Source of the DNA: Paenibacillus sp. JNUCC32
GTDB taxonomy: Bacteria; Bacillota; Bacilli; Paenibacillales; Paenibacillaceae
NCBI RefSeq assembly: GCF_014863545.1
Contig: NZ_CP062260.1
Coordinates: 2,914,001 to 2,978,000, forward strand
Length of the DNA stretch: 64,000 nt
Direction of reading: 5' to 3'
This document shows, piece by piece, positions 8,329-15,697 of this stretch. Below the pieces are notes generated by a model that was not told where the DNA came from, did no database searches, and saw nothing but the letters and a program-made list of their open reading frames with translations. The translations under genes and the position numbers were made by a program. Every line of letters begins with the position of its first letter. Position 1 is the stretch's first letter.

Positions 8329-8550
8329 TTAAGCATTTGGCGAATCAATAAGGTCCGGATCGAATGTATTCGTATTGTTGGCTTGGTTATTTGCTATATT
8401 CGTACCAATACTGTCCCCGGTGGTGAACGAGTTGGCGCCGGAATAAGCTTTTGTCGTGCTGTTTAAATCGATGACCCCTGTATTTCCTACCAATACCGTA
8501 GAACTGGGGCCCACGTTTACGATTTTCATATTGCCGATAATTGAAACCAC
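8329..8550 (-). CDS. gerPA: Spore germination protein, GerPA/GerPF family
   Basis: 73 residues: an N-terminal IVNVGPSSTVLVGNTGVIDL, a central TKAYSGANSFTTGD and an NTFDPDLID end. GerPA and GerPF are paralogues, and the sequence alone does not separate them cleanly. Position as the first gene of the operon favours gerPA. It starts with GTG behind GAGGTGG. A sigma-K promoter lies 38 bp upstream. Confidence 0.75.
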   Translation of the reverse strand: MVSIIGNMKIVNVGPSSTVLVGNTGVIDLNSTTKAYSGANSFTTGDSIGTNIANNQANNTNTFDPDLIDSPNA

Positions 8551-8587
8551 AATTCCACCTCTTTGTTCATAATCGTCCGCTTCGATT

Positions 8588-8615
8588 TATTCTATGTGGT
8601 CGGATGCCCAGATGT
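8588..8615 (-). promoter_or_regulatory. Sigma-K promoter of the gerP operon
   Basis: On the minus strand AC, 17 bp, then CATAGAATA, an exact match to the late mother-cell sigma-K pattern AC-N17-CATANNNTA. It fits the known sigma-K control of gerP in Bacillus. Confidence 0.8.
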
Positions 8616-8616
8616 C

Positions 8617-8644
8617 ACTATAACATTCCTTCGCCCATACACTG
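8617..8644 (+). promoter_or_regulatory. Sigma-K promoter of the alpha-crystallin-like spore gene
   Basis: On the plus strand AC, 17 bp, then CATACACTG, one mismatch from the sigma-K pattern. Its AC is one base away from that of the divergent gerP promoter. Confidence 0.7.
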
Positions 8645-8671
8645 GAAGCAAAGAACGTAGGAGGGATTATC

Positions 8672-9133
8672 GTGAGCTCAAGATCCAAAAAGCCGGACTG
8701 GTTGACACAGGACTCTTTCTTTAACAACAATTCCTTTCCATTTAAGGATCTGAATCATCTCAATGAGGATTATCAGCTGGATCCCACGATCATTGAGGAT
8801 TATGTAAAGGATACGATACGAAAAGCGACTGCCGGAAATGAAATTCTTCCCGATCCACACTCGCTTCGCTATGAAACGTTTGATACTCATAACTTTCTGG
8901 TCGTGAAATGTTATGTGCCTAAACGCATCCATCCGGAAAATTTATGGATTCAGCTGAACCGGACGCAGATCAAAATCAACGGCTTGCCAAAAGAACAACA
9001 CCAAACCATATCTTTACCCGTTCCCATACTGCCTGCGCAATCCGTTGCGACCTATAGACAGCCTACGCTTCAAATTAAGATGCCGAAAATGTCTCCCGGA
9101 CGCCTGCGTGATATCAATATTCGTTTCTTGTGA
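8672..9133 (+). CDS. Alpha-crystallin (Hsp20)-like spore coat/germination protein, GerT/CotM-like
   Basis: 153 residues. An acidic N-terminal part is followed by a degenerate alpha-crystallin fold (YETFDTHNFLVVKCYVP, then LWIQLNRTQIKINGLP, then TLQIKMPKMS). This is the pattern of the CotM/CotP/GerT group of spore coat proteins. It starts at a GTG with GTAGGAGGG upstream. The divergent arrangement with gerP and the paired sigma-K promoters support expression in the mother cell late in sporulation and a coat location. GerT is known as a sigma-K-dependent germination protein; orthology here is inferred, not shown. Confidence 0.7.
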   Translation: MSSRSKKPDWLTQDSFFNNNSFPFKDLNHLNEDYQLDPTIIEDYVKDTIRKATAGNEILPDPHSLRYETFDTHNFLVVKCYVPKRIHPENLWIQLNRTQIKINGLPKEQHQTISLPVPILPAQSVATYRQPTLQIKMPKMSPGRLRDINIRFL

Positions 9134-9175
9134 GATCAGACGGATAACAACAAGGACAGCCAACAGAAGCACCGT

Positions 9176-9219
9176 TCAAAACAACCTGTATGCAATATCC
9201 GTTGTATGCAGGTTGTTTT
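9176..9219 (+). terminator. Hairpin after the alpha-crystallin-like spore gene
   Basis: A 12-bp perfect outer stem (CAAAACAACCTG / CAGGTTGTTTTG) with further inner pairing. The T-rich right arm (GGTTGTTTTG) gives a plausible Rho-independent terminator. Confidence 0.7.
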
Positions 9220-9370
9220 GACTCATCTTATCTAATACTTATAGATGCCTGAATTGCGATATCGTAATGGGGCGATTTCCTTGTTTAAACCTTTATCATA
9301 GCTGCTATGTAAGTGGTCAGGCTGTATTTAAGAGGATGTTGCTAGATATCGCTTGAGGTGTTTTCTATTG

Positions 9371-9390
9371 TGAATTTTTCATATATTGAA
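9371..9390. repeat. Dispersed palindromic element, copy A
   Basis: TGAATTTTTCATATATTGAA; core dyad TTTCA-N5-TGAAA. It differs by one base from the two identical copies at 10772 and 15412. Confidence 0.6.
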
Positions 9391-9400
9391 ATAACATAAT

Positions 9401-9442
9401 CAAAAAGAAATAAGCTGATTTCAGTTAAGAAACCAGCTTATT
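9401..9442 (-). terminator. Terminator of the NAD(P)H-binding protein gene
   Basis: On the minus strand AATAAGCTG pairs with CAGCTTATT, with a further TTTC/GAAA inner stem, then TTTCTTTTTG. Confidence 0.75.
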
Positions 9443-9477
9443 CAAAGATCTATATGAAGGCCGCATGTCCGGGCCTG

Positions 9478-10113
9478 TTAAGCCTCGGATACGACTGTAT
9501 AGCGCTCGTTGAGATGTTTAGGCTGCTCAAGCTCATCGAGCACCGCGATGACGTAATCGGCATAGCTGACGTAGCTTTTACCGCTAGCGTTGCCAATGAC
9601 TTGATCTTTGCCCTCCTGATAACTCCCTGTCCGCCGACCTTCCGGATTAAAGAACGCTGCCGGACTAAGATACGTCCATTTTACATCCGAAGTTTGTTCC
9701 AGGTCCTTCAAATTCTCGCCGGCATGGAATGCCGTCGGATAATATTCCTTCGGAAAATCGGGCGTTTCTAAAAGTCGAAGCGTTTTGGCTTCGTCCACAA
9801 ACAAGCTGCCGGCTCCTCCGACAACAAACAGTCTGGTATCCGTGCCTTTTAGTGCTTGTATCAGCACCCGGCCTACTTCCACATATTGAGTCTCCTGCCC
9901 AGGCGCCGCGCCAAATGCATTCACGACAACGTCGAACCGCTGAAGATCGGCGCTGGTCAGATCCAGCACGTTCTTCTCCAAAATGTTTATGCTGGAATCG
10001 GAGATTTTGGATGCATTACGCACGATCGCCGTTACTTCATGACCGCGTGCTTGAGCCTCCTTGAGAATCAGACTTCCCGCTTTCCCTGTCGCACCGATAA
10101 TACCAATCTGCAT
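9478..10113 (-). CDS. NAD(P)H-binding SDR-like protein (YwnB-like)
   Basis: About 211 residues. It carries an atypical-SDR nucleotide-binding motif GATGKAG at residue 7, without the YxxxK pair of classical SDRs. The sequence pattern (VTAIVRNASKI, VVNAFGAAPGQE, LFVVGGAGSLF) resembles B. subtilis YwnB and other NmrA/HSCARG-like redox-sensing proteins. The start is placed at the ATG at 10113 with AAGGAGAG upstream; the frame extends further but without support. It follows a MarR gene on the same strand, and a MarR-type operator lies between them, so it is the probable target of that regulator. Confidence 0.8.
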   Translation of the reverse strand: MQIGIIGATGKAGSLILKEAQARGHEVTAIVRNASKISDSSINILEKNVLDLTSADLQRFDVVVNAFGAAPGQETQYVEVGRVLIQALKGTDTRLFVVGGAGSLFVDEAKTLRLLETPDFPKEYYPTAFHAGENLKDLEQTSDVKWTYLSPAAFFNPEGRRTGSYQEGKDQVIGNASGKSYVSYADYVIAVLDELEQPKHLNERYTVVSEA

Positions 10114-10134
10114 TTCGAATCTCTCCTTTATCAA

Positions 10135-10146
10135 TTGTATGTACAA
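10135..10146. promoter_or_regulatory. MarR-type operator, second site
   Basis: TTGTATGTACAA, a near-perfect palindrome close in sequence to the TTTGTATATACAAA site upstream of the MarR gene. It lies just before the reductase gene. Confidence 0.55.
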
Positions 10147-10169
10147 ATGAGTGGTGAAAAAGACAGAGG

Positions 10170-10604
10170 CTACATTCCCCTTTTCAGCAATTCGCTGGAT
10201 TCATGGAGAAGTTTCGCTAACTGTTCGCTATGCTCCTTCCCCAAGAGGGTGACATACTCTCCGTATAACTTTTCAAAATATTGGTTCAGCTCCCGGTATA
10301 ACGCCATCCCCTCGTCCGTCAAGAAAATATGCGTTTCCTTCCATTCGGATTTGCGCTTTACCAGAAGTTTCTCCTCCAGCTTATCAATGAATCGGGTGCT
10401 TGTGGATGGAGCAATCGACAATTTATCGCTAAGCTCTTTCTGCGTAATTCCGGGATATTGATGGATCACCACCAGCACATAGGAGTACGTTGGGGATAAG
10501 CCGGCTTTTGCAAATGCATCCTCCGCCATCTTGGTCATGGAACGTGCAAACCGATTTGACGTAAAAAACAGGCACGAGCTTAAAATGGAATCATCGATGT
10601 TCAT
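10170..10604 (-). CDS. MarR family transcriptional regulator
   Basis: 144 residues with the MarR winged helix: recognition region ITQKELSDKLSIAPSTSTRFIDKLEEKLLVKR, then the wing and C-terminal dimerisation helix. A palindromic operator overlaps its own promoter, predicting autorepression, and a second similar site precedes the downstream NAD(P)H-binding gene. No cysteine sits at the N-terminal position typical of OhrR, although C11 in SSCLFF could be redox-reactive. The effector is unknown. Confidence 0.85.
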   Translation of the reverse strand: MNIDDSILSSCLFFTSNRFARSMTKMAEDAFAKAGLSPTYSYVLVVIHQYPGITQKELSDKLSIAPSTSTRFIDKLEEKLLVKRKSEWKETHIFLTDEGMALYRELNQYFEKLYGEYVTLLGKEHSEQLAKLLHESSELLKRGM

Positions 10605-10620
10605 ATCCAGCCACCTCTCA

Positions 10621-10660
10621 TTTGTATATACAAATTAACATTGAACTATGTTATTGTCAA
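10621..10660 (-). promoter_or_regulatory. Promoter and operator of the MarR gene
   Basis: On the minus strand TTGACA and TAATTT are 17 bp apart. A perfect 14-bp palindrome TTTGTATATACAAA (10621-10634) begins in the -10 and covers the expected transcription start. This is a classic repressor site. Confidence 0.75.
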
Positions 10661-10771
10661 CAACTTTATTTTAGTTAGTTTAAATGCTTTTTCCTCTTTC
10701 GTTTGTCAATAAGTTCGGATTCAGCCGTAAGCATGGTCCACAGATGGTAGAACGTGTTACAACTACTTTTG

Positions 10772-10791
10772 TGAATTTTTCATATGTTGAA
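10772..10791. repeat. Dispersed palindromic element, copy B
   Basis: TGAATTTTTCATATGTTGAA, identical to copy C at 15412. It lies upstream of the MerR-type promoter of the imine-reductase-like gene. Confidence 0.6.
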
Positions 10792-10825
10792 ATATTATTC
10801 TCCCCTCTAGGGTTGTAAAAAATCG

Positions 10826-10857
10826 TTGACCTTGTCATTAGTGTCAAGGTCTACACT
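10826..10857 (+). promoter_or_regulatory. MerR-type promoter with dyad in a 20-bp spacer
   Basis: TTGACC and TACACT are separated by 20 bp, too long for unaided sigma-A. The spacer holds GACCTTG-N10-CAAGGTC (10828-10851). This is the hallmark of promoters activated by MerR family regulators. Confidence 0.75.
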
Positions 10858-10889
10858 GTATTCGAAGCTAATCCTTAAGGAGGTATACA

Positions 10890-11828
10890 ATGAAACCATC
10901 GAAACAACATCAAGAACAAATGCTCGAAACTGAAACTCGGCAAACGCCTGCAAACGGCAGCCAAACCGTAGTAACGGTGCTGGGGCTCGGACCCATGGGG
11001 CAAGCCCTGGCCGGTGCATTTATCAGGAGCGGCCATTCCACAACGGTGTGGAACCGGACCTCGGCAAAGGCTGACGCGCTGGTAAAGCAAGGTGCCGTGC
11101 TGGCTCCGTCCGTTAAGGATGCGGTGCTTGCCAGCCAGCTTATTATCATCTGCGTACTCAACTATGATGCGGTGAACGCCGTTTTGTCTTCTGAGACAAG
11201 TGCATTGAAAGGAAAAACGCTTATAAACCTGACAGCCGACGTACCTGAACGTGCACGGGAAATGGCGGAATGGGCTTACCACAACGGAATTGACTACATC
11301 GATGGTGCCATAATGACGCCGATACCTACGATTGGGGAGCCTTCGGCCGTCATTTTGTACAGCGGGCCAGAAGACGTTTATCGCAGCCATCATCGTATAC
11401 TCGCCAGCCTGGGCGGCACCGCTTCGTTCCTGGGCGAGGATCCGGGTCGTGCAGCGGCATATGACGTGGCGCTGCTAGATGTGTTCTGGACAGCCATGAG
11501 CGGTTATGTACACGCGCTGGCCATTGCACGGGCGGAGAACATCGCTGCGGAAGACATCGCCCCTTATGCGCACAATATCATTCGCATAATGCCGGATATC
11601 ATGACCTATATGGCGCATGATGCGGATCGGGGCGTTTACCCTGGGGACAGTTCCAACCTAATCTCGAATGTAACGAGCATGGAGCATATCATCCACGCTG
11701 CCGAACATCATGGAATTGATAGCAGCGTCTTAATCGCAGCAAAAGCAATTGCCCGAAAAGCAATCCAGGCCGGCCATGGAGAAGACGGCTTCTCCCGCTT
11801 GATCGAGTATAATCTCACCTCGCCATAA
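10890..11828 (+). CDS. NAD(P)-dependent imine-reductase-like / 3-hydroxyisobutyrate dehydrogenase family protein
   Basis: 312 residues. The N-terminal Rossmann domain shows VLGLGPMGQALAGAF and VWNRT, followed by an all-helical C-terminal dimerisation domain. Members of the 6-phosphogluconate-dehydrogenase superfamily with this NRT motif and a C-terminal half like DVALLDVFWTAMSGYVH group with imine reductases. The usual catalytic Lys of hydroxyacid dehydrogenases is not evident. AAGGAGG lies 7 bp before the ATG. Expression is predicted to depend on a MerR-type activator that is not encoded in the window. Confidence 0.8.
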   Translation: MKPSKQHQEQMLETETRQTPANGSQTVVTVLGLGPMGQALAGAFIRSGHSTTVWNRTSAKADALVKQGAVLAPSVKDAVLASQLIIICVLNYDAVNAVLSSETSALKGKTLINLTADVPERAREMAEWAYHNGIDYIDGAIMTPIPTIGEPSAVILYSGPEDVYRSHHRILASLGGTASFLGEDPGRAAAYDVALLDVFWTAMSGYVHALAIARAENIAAEDIAPYAHNIIRIMPDIMTYMAHDADRGVYPGDSSNLISNVTSMEHIIHAAEHHGIDSSVLIAAKAIARKAIQAGHGEDGFSRLIEYNLTSP

Positions 11829-11875
11829 TTTACCGATCGCGCTCGCTGCAGTTTAATACTCGTATGAAACCTAAC

Positions 11876-11933
11876 AACGAATAGGCAAGTCAAACAGGCG
11901 ACTTCATGTCCCCTCTTGACTTGCCTATTCGTT
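11876..11933. terminator. Long inverted repeat between convergent genes
   Basis: An 18-bp perfect stem (AACGAATAGGCAAGTCAA and its complement) with a 22-nt loop. Neither strand has a clear T-run, so it may terminate weakly in both directions or stabilise the 3' ends. Confidence 0.5.
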
Positions 11934-11948
11934 GAGTTCGCCGTTTCC

Positions 11949-12821
11949 TTAACCTTTGACGGCTCCCTCGGTCAGACCTTTCTGGATATATTTCGAGATA
12001 AACAGATATACAATCAGAACCGGAATAACCGTCAATGATACTGCCGTCGCCATCAGACCAAAGTCCGTTCCGTATTGCGAGCTGATCTCATTGAGCAAGG
12101 CAACGATTGGACGAACATTCTCTTTGTTCACAAAGATCAATGCCGAGAACAAATCATTATACGACCACATAAACACGAAGATGCTTGCCGACGCGAATAC
12201 GGGCTGAGAGATCGGAACGAAGATTTTCACAAACATCTGCCATCGGTTGCAGCCGTCCATGAATGCCGCTTCTTCAAGTTCTTTCGGAATGGTTGCCATG
12301 TAACCGGCAATAACCAAGGTCGCAAACGTCAGATTGCCTGCCGTTTGCGGAAAAATCAAACCCCAGTATGTATTGACCAGACTGGTTTTGATAAGCAGCT
12401 CATAGACCGGAACCACGGTTGCAAACGCAGGAATCAGCAGCGTCGCATACAAAATGGAATAAATGGTTCGCTTTCCTCGAAAGTTGAACCTGGACAATAC
12501 GTAAGCAGCTAATCCTCCAAGCAATAATACCAAGAATACGGTGCTGAAGGACATCACCAAACTATTGATATAACTTCTTCCGATATTAATGCGGTCAAAT
12601 GCGTTCTGATAGTTAACAAACACCGGTTCCCAGGCGATGCCAAAGGAATTATTCATCACATCGCGGGATACTTTGAACGAGTTGTTCACGATCCAGAATA
12701 ACGGATAGATGGTCGTTAAGGACCACGCTGTCAAAATCACGTACATCAACGTGGTGCCTAGACTAAACCGACGCTTCCTAACGCGCTGAGTTTTGTGTTC
12801 AACGACGATGGTTGGCTCCAT
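11949..12821 (-). CDS. Carbohydrate ABC transporter permease (MalG-like)
   Basis: 290 residues with six predicted membrane segments after a basic cytoplasmic N-terminus, and the EAA loop (ELEEAAFMDGCNRWQMF) that contacts the ATPase. The TMs and the position after a MalF-like partner identify it as the second permease of a CUT1-type importer. AGGGGTG precedes the ATG. No ATPase gene lies in the cluster; CUT1 systems of Bacillales commonly share a housekeeping MsmX-type ATPase. Confidence 0.9.
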   Translation of the reverse strand: MEPTIVVEHKTQRVRKRRFSLGTTLMYVILTAWSLTTIYPLFWIVNNSFKVSRDVMNNSFGIAWEPVFVNYQNAFDRINIGRSYINSLVMSFSTVFLVLLLGGLAAYVLSRFNFRGKRTIYSILYATLLIPAFATVVPVYELLIKTSLVNTYWGLIFPQTAGNLTFATLVIAGYMATIPKELEEAAFMDGCNRWQMFVKIFVPISQPVFASASIFVFMWSYNDLFSALIFVNKENVRPIVALLNEISSQYGTDFGLMATAVSLTVIPVLIVYLFISKYIQKGLTEGAVKG

Positions 12822-12842
12822 AACAGTACACCCCTATAATGC

Positions 12843-13700
12843 TTAGTATGTAATCTCGTCTCTTTTCAACAAACGGTTGGCTATCAACGCAAGCAGCACG
12901 CCAAAGACCACCATGTATATCGCAACCGCCGATCCGTAACCAAAGTTCTGGTCCACCATGGCCTTTTTGTACATGTACGTCCCCAGCACCTCGGTTCCGT
13001 TCTGGCCGCTCGTGATGACCCAGATGAACTCGAACACCTTCAACGTACCCGTAATGGCAAGGGTAATGACGACCTTGATGTCACTCATGATAAGCGGAAT
13101 TGTAAGCATCGTTGTTTTTTTGAGGCCCGTGATTCCTTCCAATTTTGCGGCTTCATAATAATCCGAAGGTATTTTGGACATGGCGGTCAAGAACAGAACG
13201 AAATAAAAGCCCACATAATGCCATACCGTTGGGATCGATACCGCTTTAAGCGCATTTTTCGCATCCAGCCACAATACCTTCTCGATGTTGAAATTCGCCA
13301 GCAAGTTGTTCAGCAAACCGAAGTTGTAGTTGTAGAAGAGCACAAACAACAAAGAAATAGCCGTACCGGATATAACCACCGGGAAGAAGAATACGGTTCG
13401 ATAGAACCCTTTCAGCTTGGATATGTTATCTACCAGGACGGCCAGCACTAGCGCAATTCCCACCTGGAACACGATAACATAGAGCATAATTTCCAGCGTG
13501 TGCAGCGTTGCAGCGCCAAGCAGCTTATCCGTAACGAGTCTCTCATAGTTTGCCCAGCCCACAAACTTTTTGTCGAAAAAGCCGCTTGTGCGATAAAAGC
13601 TGAGATACAAACTCTTGAAGAACGGATAATATAGAAAGATTGTCATGATGGCCGCTGCGGGTAATAAAAACAGCACAATGTACTTGCGATCACCCTTCAT
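12843..13700 (-). CDS. Carbohydrate ABC transporter permease (MalF-like)
   Basis: About 285 residues, six membrane segments, EAA loop YYEAAKLEGITGLKKTTML. The start is taken at the ATG at 13700, with AAGGGTG 7 bp upstream; a GTG at 13709 overlaps the ribosome binding site. It forms the heterodimeric channel with the downstream permease 21 bp away. The solute-binding protein gene precedes it, separated by an intercistronic hairpin. Confidence 0.9.
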   Translation of the reverse strand: MKGDRKYIVLFLLPAAAIMTIFLYYPFFKSLYLSFYRTSGFFDKKFVGWANYERLVTDKLLGAATLHTLEIMLYVIVFQVGIALVLAVLVDNISKLKGFYRTVFFFPVVISGTAISLLFVLFYNYNFGLLNNLLANFNIEKVLWLDAKNALKAVSIPTVWHYVGFYFVLFLTAMSKIPSDYYEAAKLEGITGLKKTTMLTIPLIMSDIKVVITLAITGTLKVFEFIWVITSGQNGTEVLGTYMYKKAMVDQNFGYGSAVAIYMVVFGVLLALIANRLLKRDEITY

Positions 13701-13751
13701 ATTAATCACCCTTGATGTTTATTTTTCTTCATCGTCCATGCCGAAATGACT

Positions 13752-13783
13752 ACGCCGCCCGAATGAAAGCAGAGGGGCGGCGT
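13752..13783 (-). other. Intercistronic hairpin between binding protein and permease genes
   Basis: A 9-bp GC-only stem (ACGCCGCCC / GGGCGGCGT) with no T-run. This type of structure often stabilises the upstream binding-protein mRNA and lowers permease expression. Confidence 0.6.
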
Positions 13784-13817
13784 ACGTCACTTTTATTTCT
13801 ACCGTTTCTGATAACAA

Positions 13818-15164
13818 CTATTTTTTGTTGGCATCCTCGGTTTTCTTCGCTTCTTCGATCGCTTGAGTAGGAGTTTTCTTGCCTTCCACTACAGGCTGAA
13901 CGCTGGCACGAAGGTTACCGAACGTTTCTTGCGAAACTTTACTGTCAACCGGTGCGCTGATGGAGGCTGCTTTTGCTGCCATAGCGAAGCCGTCGAGTGC
14001 GACTTGCGGCAATCCAGTCACTTCAACGTCAGCAGCAGGTGTACCGCCGTTAGCCGAAGCGATTTTTTGAATGGACGCCGGGGAAGTCAGGTGTTTCAGC
14101 AAAGCAATGGCTGTTTCTTTTTTGGCTGCATCGTCATAGGTGGCTTTGGAGAGGTAGAAGCCGGAACCGAATCCGCCTACGATATCATTGCCGCTGCCCA
14201 CGCCGCCAGGAACCGTCGGGAATGGCACAACCGTGGAATTGTCGCGAGTATCGTCGCTCCAGCCGCCGATGGCCCAGGATCCTTCGATGGTCATGGCTGC
14301 CAGGCCTTCGCTGTAATAGTTGCCGGACATACTCAGGTCGATTGTTGCGGCATCTTTAGGGAATGCGCCAAGATCATACAATTCTTTCATAGCGGCATAA
14401 GCTTTTTCCCAGTTTGGATCGATGCCATCGAGCAGGCCTTTATTTTGTCCTTCAGGACCAGCCGCAGACAAAATGGTATGCTCGATCAGGTAGTGCGATT
14501 GGTCAAACGGTACGGACAAAGGAATAATGCCTTTTTCGGACAATGCCTTAACGGCCGTGGTCAGCTTCGCCCAATCGGTTGGGAGCTCCAGACCGTTTTC
14601 TTCGAAGATTTTTTTGTTAACGAACAAGCCTTCGTAGAAGCCGGTCAAAGGTGCAGCGTAAATGTTGCCGTCTTTCTGCTTGGCAAGCTCAAGCGCATCC
14701 GGAATGAATCCGTTCTTCCAGTCAGCGTCAGCGTCGAGAATTTCGTTCAGCGGCACGACTTTGCCGGCATTGACGAACCCTTCTGCGTCAGCCCCGATGA
14801 AGTAGAACAACAGGTCTGGCTCGTTGCCGCTGTTCATATCGGTGTTGACTTTCGTTCTGAAACCGTCATCATTTGCTGACATGGTGTCGTTATCAATCTT
14901 TACGTTTGGATGCTCTTTCGTGAATTCATCCAACGCGGCTTGGAAGGCTTCGCGTGCTGCGTCGGTTCCTCCGAAGGTCGAGAACACGCGAAGCGAAACC
15001 GGAGCGGCTTCATCCTTCTTCTCTTCCGCCGGCGGAGTTGTTTCCGTCTTCGGCGTTTCTCCTTCAGCGGCAGGAGTGTTGGTGCCACCGCTGTTTCCGC
15101 AGGCTGCGAGGAACATGGAGAGCAGCAGCATGACACTCATGAGTAACATGGAAGTCCTTTTCAT
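13818..15164 (-). CDS. Sugar ABC transporter substrate-binding lipoprotein
   Basis: About 448 residues. The signal peptide ends in a lipobox (MFLAACGNSGG), then an acidic Pro/Thr/Glu linker, then a type 1 extracellular solute-binding fold (SLRVFSTFGG, DLLFYFIGADAEG, and the WAIGGWSDD region). The start is set at the ATG at 15164 with AGGGGGAT upstream; the frame runs on to 15260 without a signal peptide. It would capture a sugar or oligosaccharide of unknown identity at the membrane and deliver it to the two permeases downstream. A palindrome within the promoter suggests specific regulation. Confidence 0.9.
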   Translation of the reverse strand: MKRTSMLLMSVMLLLSMFLAACGNSGGTNTPAAEGETPKTETTPPAEEKKDEAAPVSLRVFSTFGGTDAAREAFQAALDEFTKEHPNVKIDNDTMSANDDGFRTKVNTDMNSGNEPDLLFYFIGADAEGFVNAGKVVPLNEILDADADWKNGFIPDALELAKQKDGNIYAAPLTGFYEGLFVNKKIFEENGLELPTDWAKLTTAVKALSEKGIIPLSVPFDQSHYLIEHTILSAAGPEGQNKGLLDGIDPNWEKAYAAMKELYDLGAFPKDAATIDLSMSGNYYSEGLAAMTIEGSWAIGGWSDDTRDNSTVVPFPTVPGGVGSGNDIVGGFGSGFYLSKATYDDAAKKETAIALLKHLTSPASIQKIASANGGTPAADVEVTGLPQVALDGFAMAAKAASISAPVDSKVSQETFGNLRASVQPVVEGKKTPTQAIEEAKKTEDANKK

Positions 15165-15263
15165 TTCTAATCCCCCTAAGTATGTTTTCAGAACCTGATG
15201 CAAACACTTGCTGTCTACCAGAATTTTATTCCAAGCCCTATTGCTTTCAAAGGGGGACATTCA

Positions 15264-15294
15264 TCTTTAGCAGGGGGAAATATTTCCATGTCAA
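15264..15294 (-). promoter_or_regulatory. Promoter with palindromic operator for the sugar ABC operon
   Basis: On the minus strand a perfect TTGACA -35 (15289-15294) is followed by the 12-bp palindrome GGAAATATTTCC (15276-15287) inside the spacer and a weak -10 near 15264-15271. A repressor could bind the palindrome. Confidence 0.5.
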
Positions 15295-15411
15295 CTTTTC
15301 TTCGCACCCTAGCTCTTTTTTTAGGCCATATCATTGTGCTAGGTTAAGGCATAGTTAAGCGGGAACATCGGGGCGGCAAGAGTAACGTAAGTGGTTGGTA
15401 TTTCCCTATTA

Positions 15412-15431
15412 TGAATTTTTCATATGTTGAA
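15412..15431. repeat. Dispersed palindromic element, copy C
   Basis: TGAATTTTTCATATGTTGAA. The flanks resemble those of copy A on both sides (CTATT before; TAA-ATAAT-like after), so the shared unit is about 33 bp in those two. Confidence 0.6.
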
Positions 15432-15580
15432 TTAATATAATTATTCACCATCGAAACGCTCATGCTCTCTTATTCAACAAAAAAAGACCCGCCATTCGCA
15501 TGGCCGGCCCTCCCCGGAAACATCATTCCACTTTATCGGTATCGATCTGCCGAAACGCGGCATCCGCGCTCTCATCACGG

Positions 15581-15615
15581 CAAAAGAGCTTGTCAAGAAA
15601 TCTTGACAAGCTCTT
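15581..15615 (-). terminator. Terminator of the aldo/keto reductase gene
   Basis: A perfect 14-bp stem (AAGAGCTTGTCAAG / CTTGACAAGCTCTT) with a 4-nt loop and TTTTG on the minus strand. Confidence 0.75.
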
Positions 15616-15697
15616 CCGGGATACCAAGACGGTATTTATTGCGCATCAACCTCATACTCTATTTGGCCTGAATCTCAGATTCTAAGCAAGCCGCGAT

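Larger units (their letters stand above)
9134..9477. other. Intergenic region between convergent genes
   Basis: It holds the hairpin of the spore gene (9176-9219), the first copy of a dispersed 20-bp palindromic element (9371-9390) and the terminator of the minus-strand reductase gene (9401-9442). I see no coding sequence in it. Confidence 0.7.
15165..15697. other. Intergenic region upstream of the sugar ABC operon
   Basis: It holds the operon promoter, copy C of the 20-bp palindromic element (15412-15431) and a terminator for the aldo/keto reductase gene (15581-15615). I see no supported gene; the one short plus-strand frame lacks a ribosome binding site and spans the terminator. Confidence 0.65.

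Noticed and set aside
15462..15671. 69-codon plus-strand frame upstream of the sugar ABC operon
   Set aside because: No ribosome binding site, and it runs through the aldo/keto reductase terminator hairpin.
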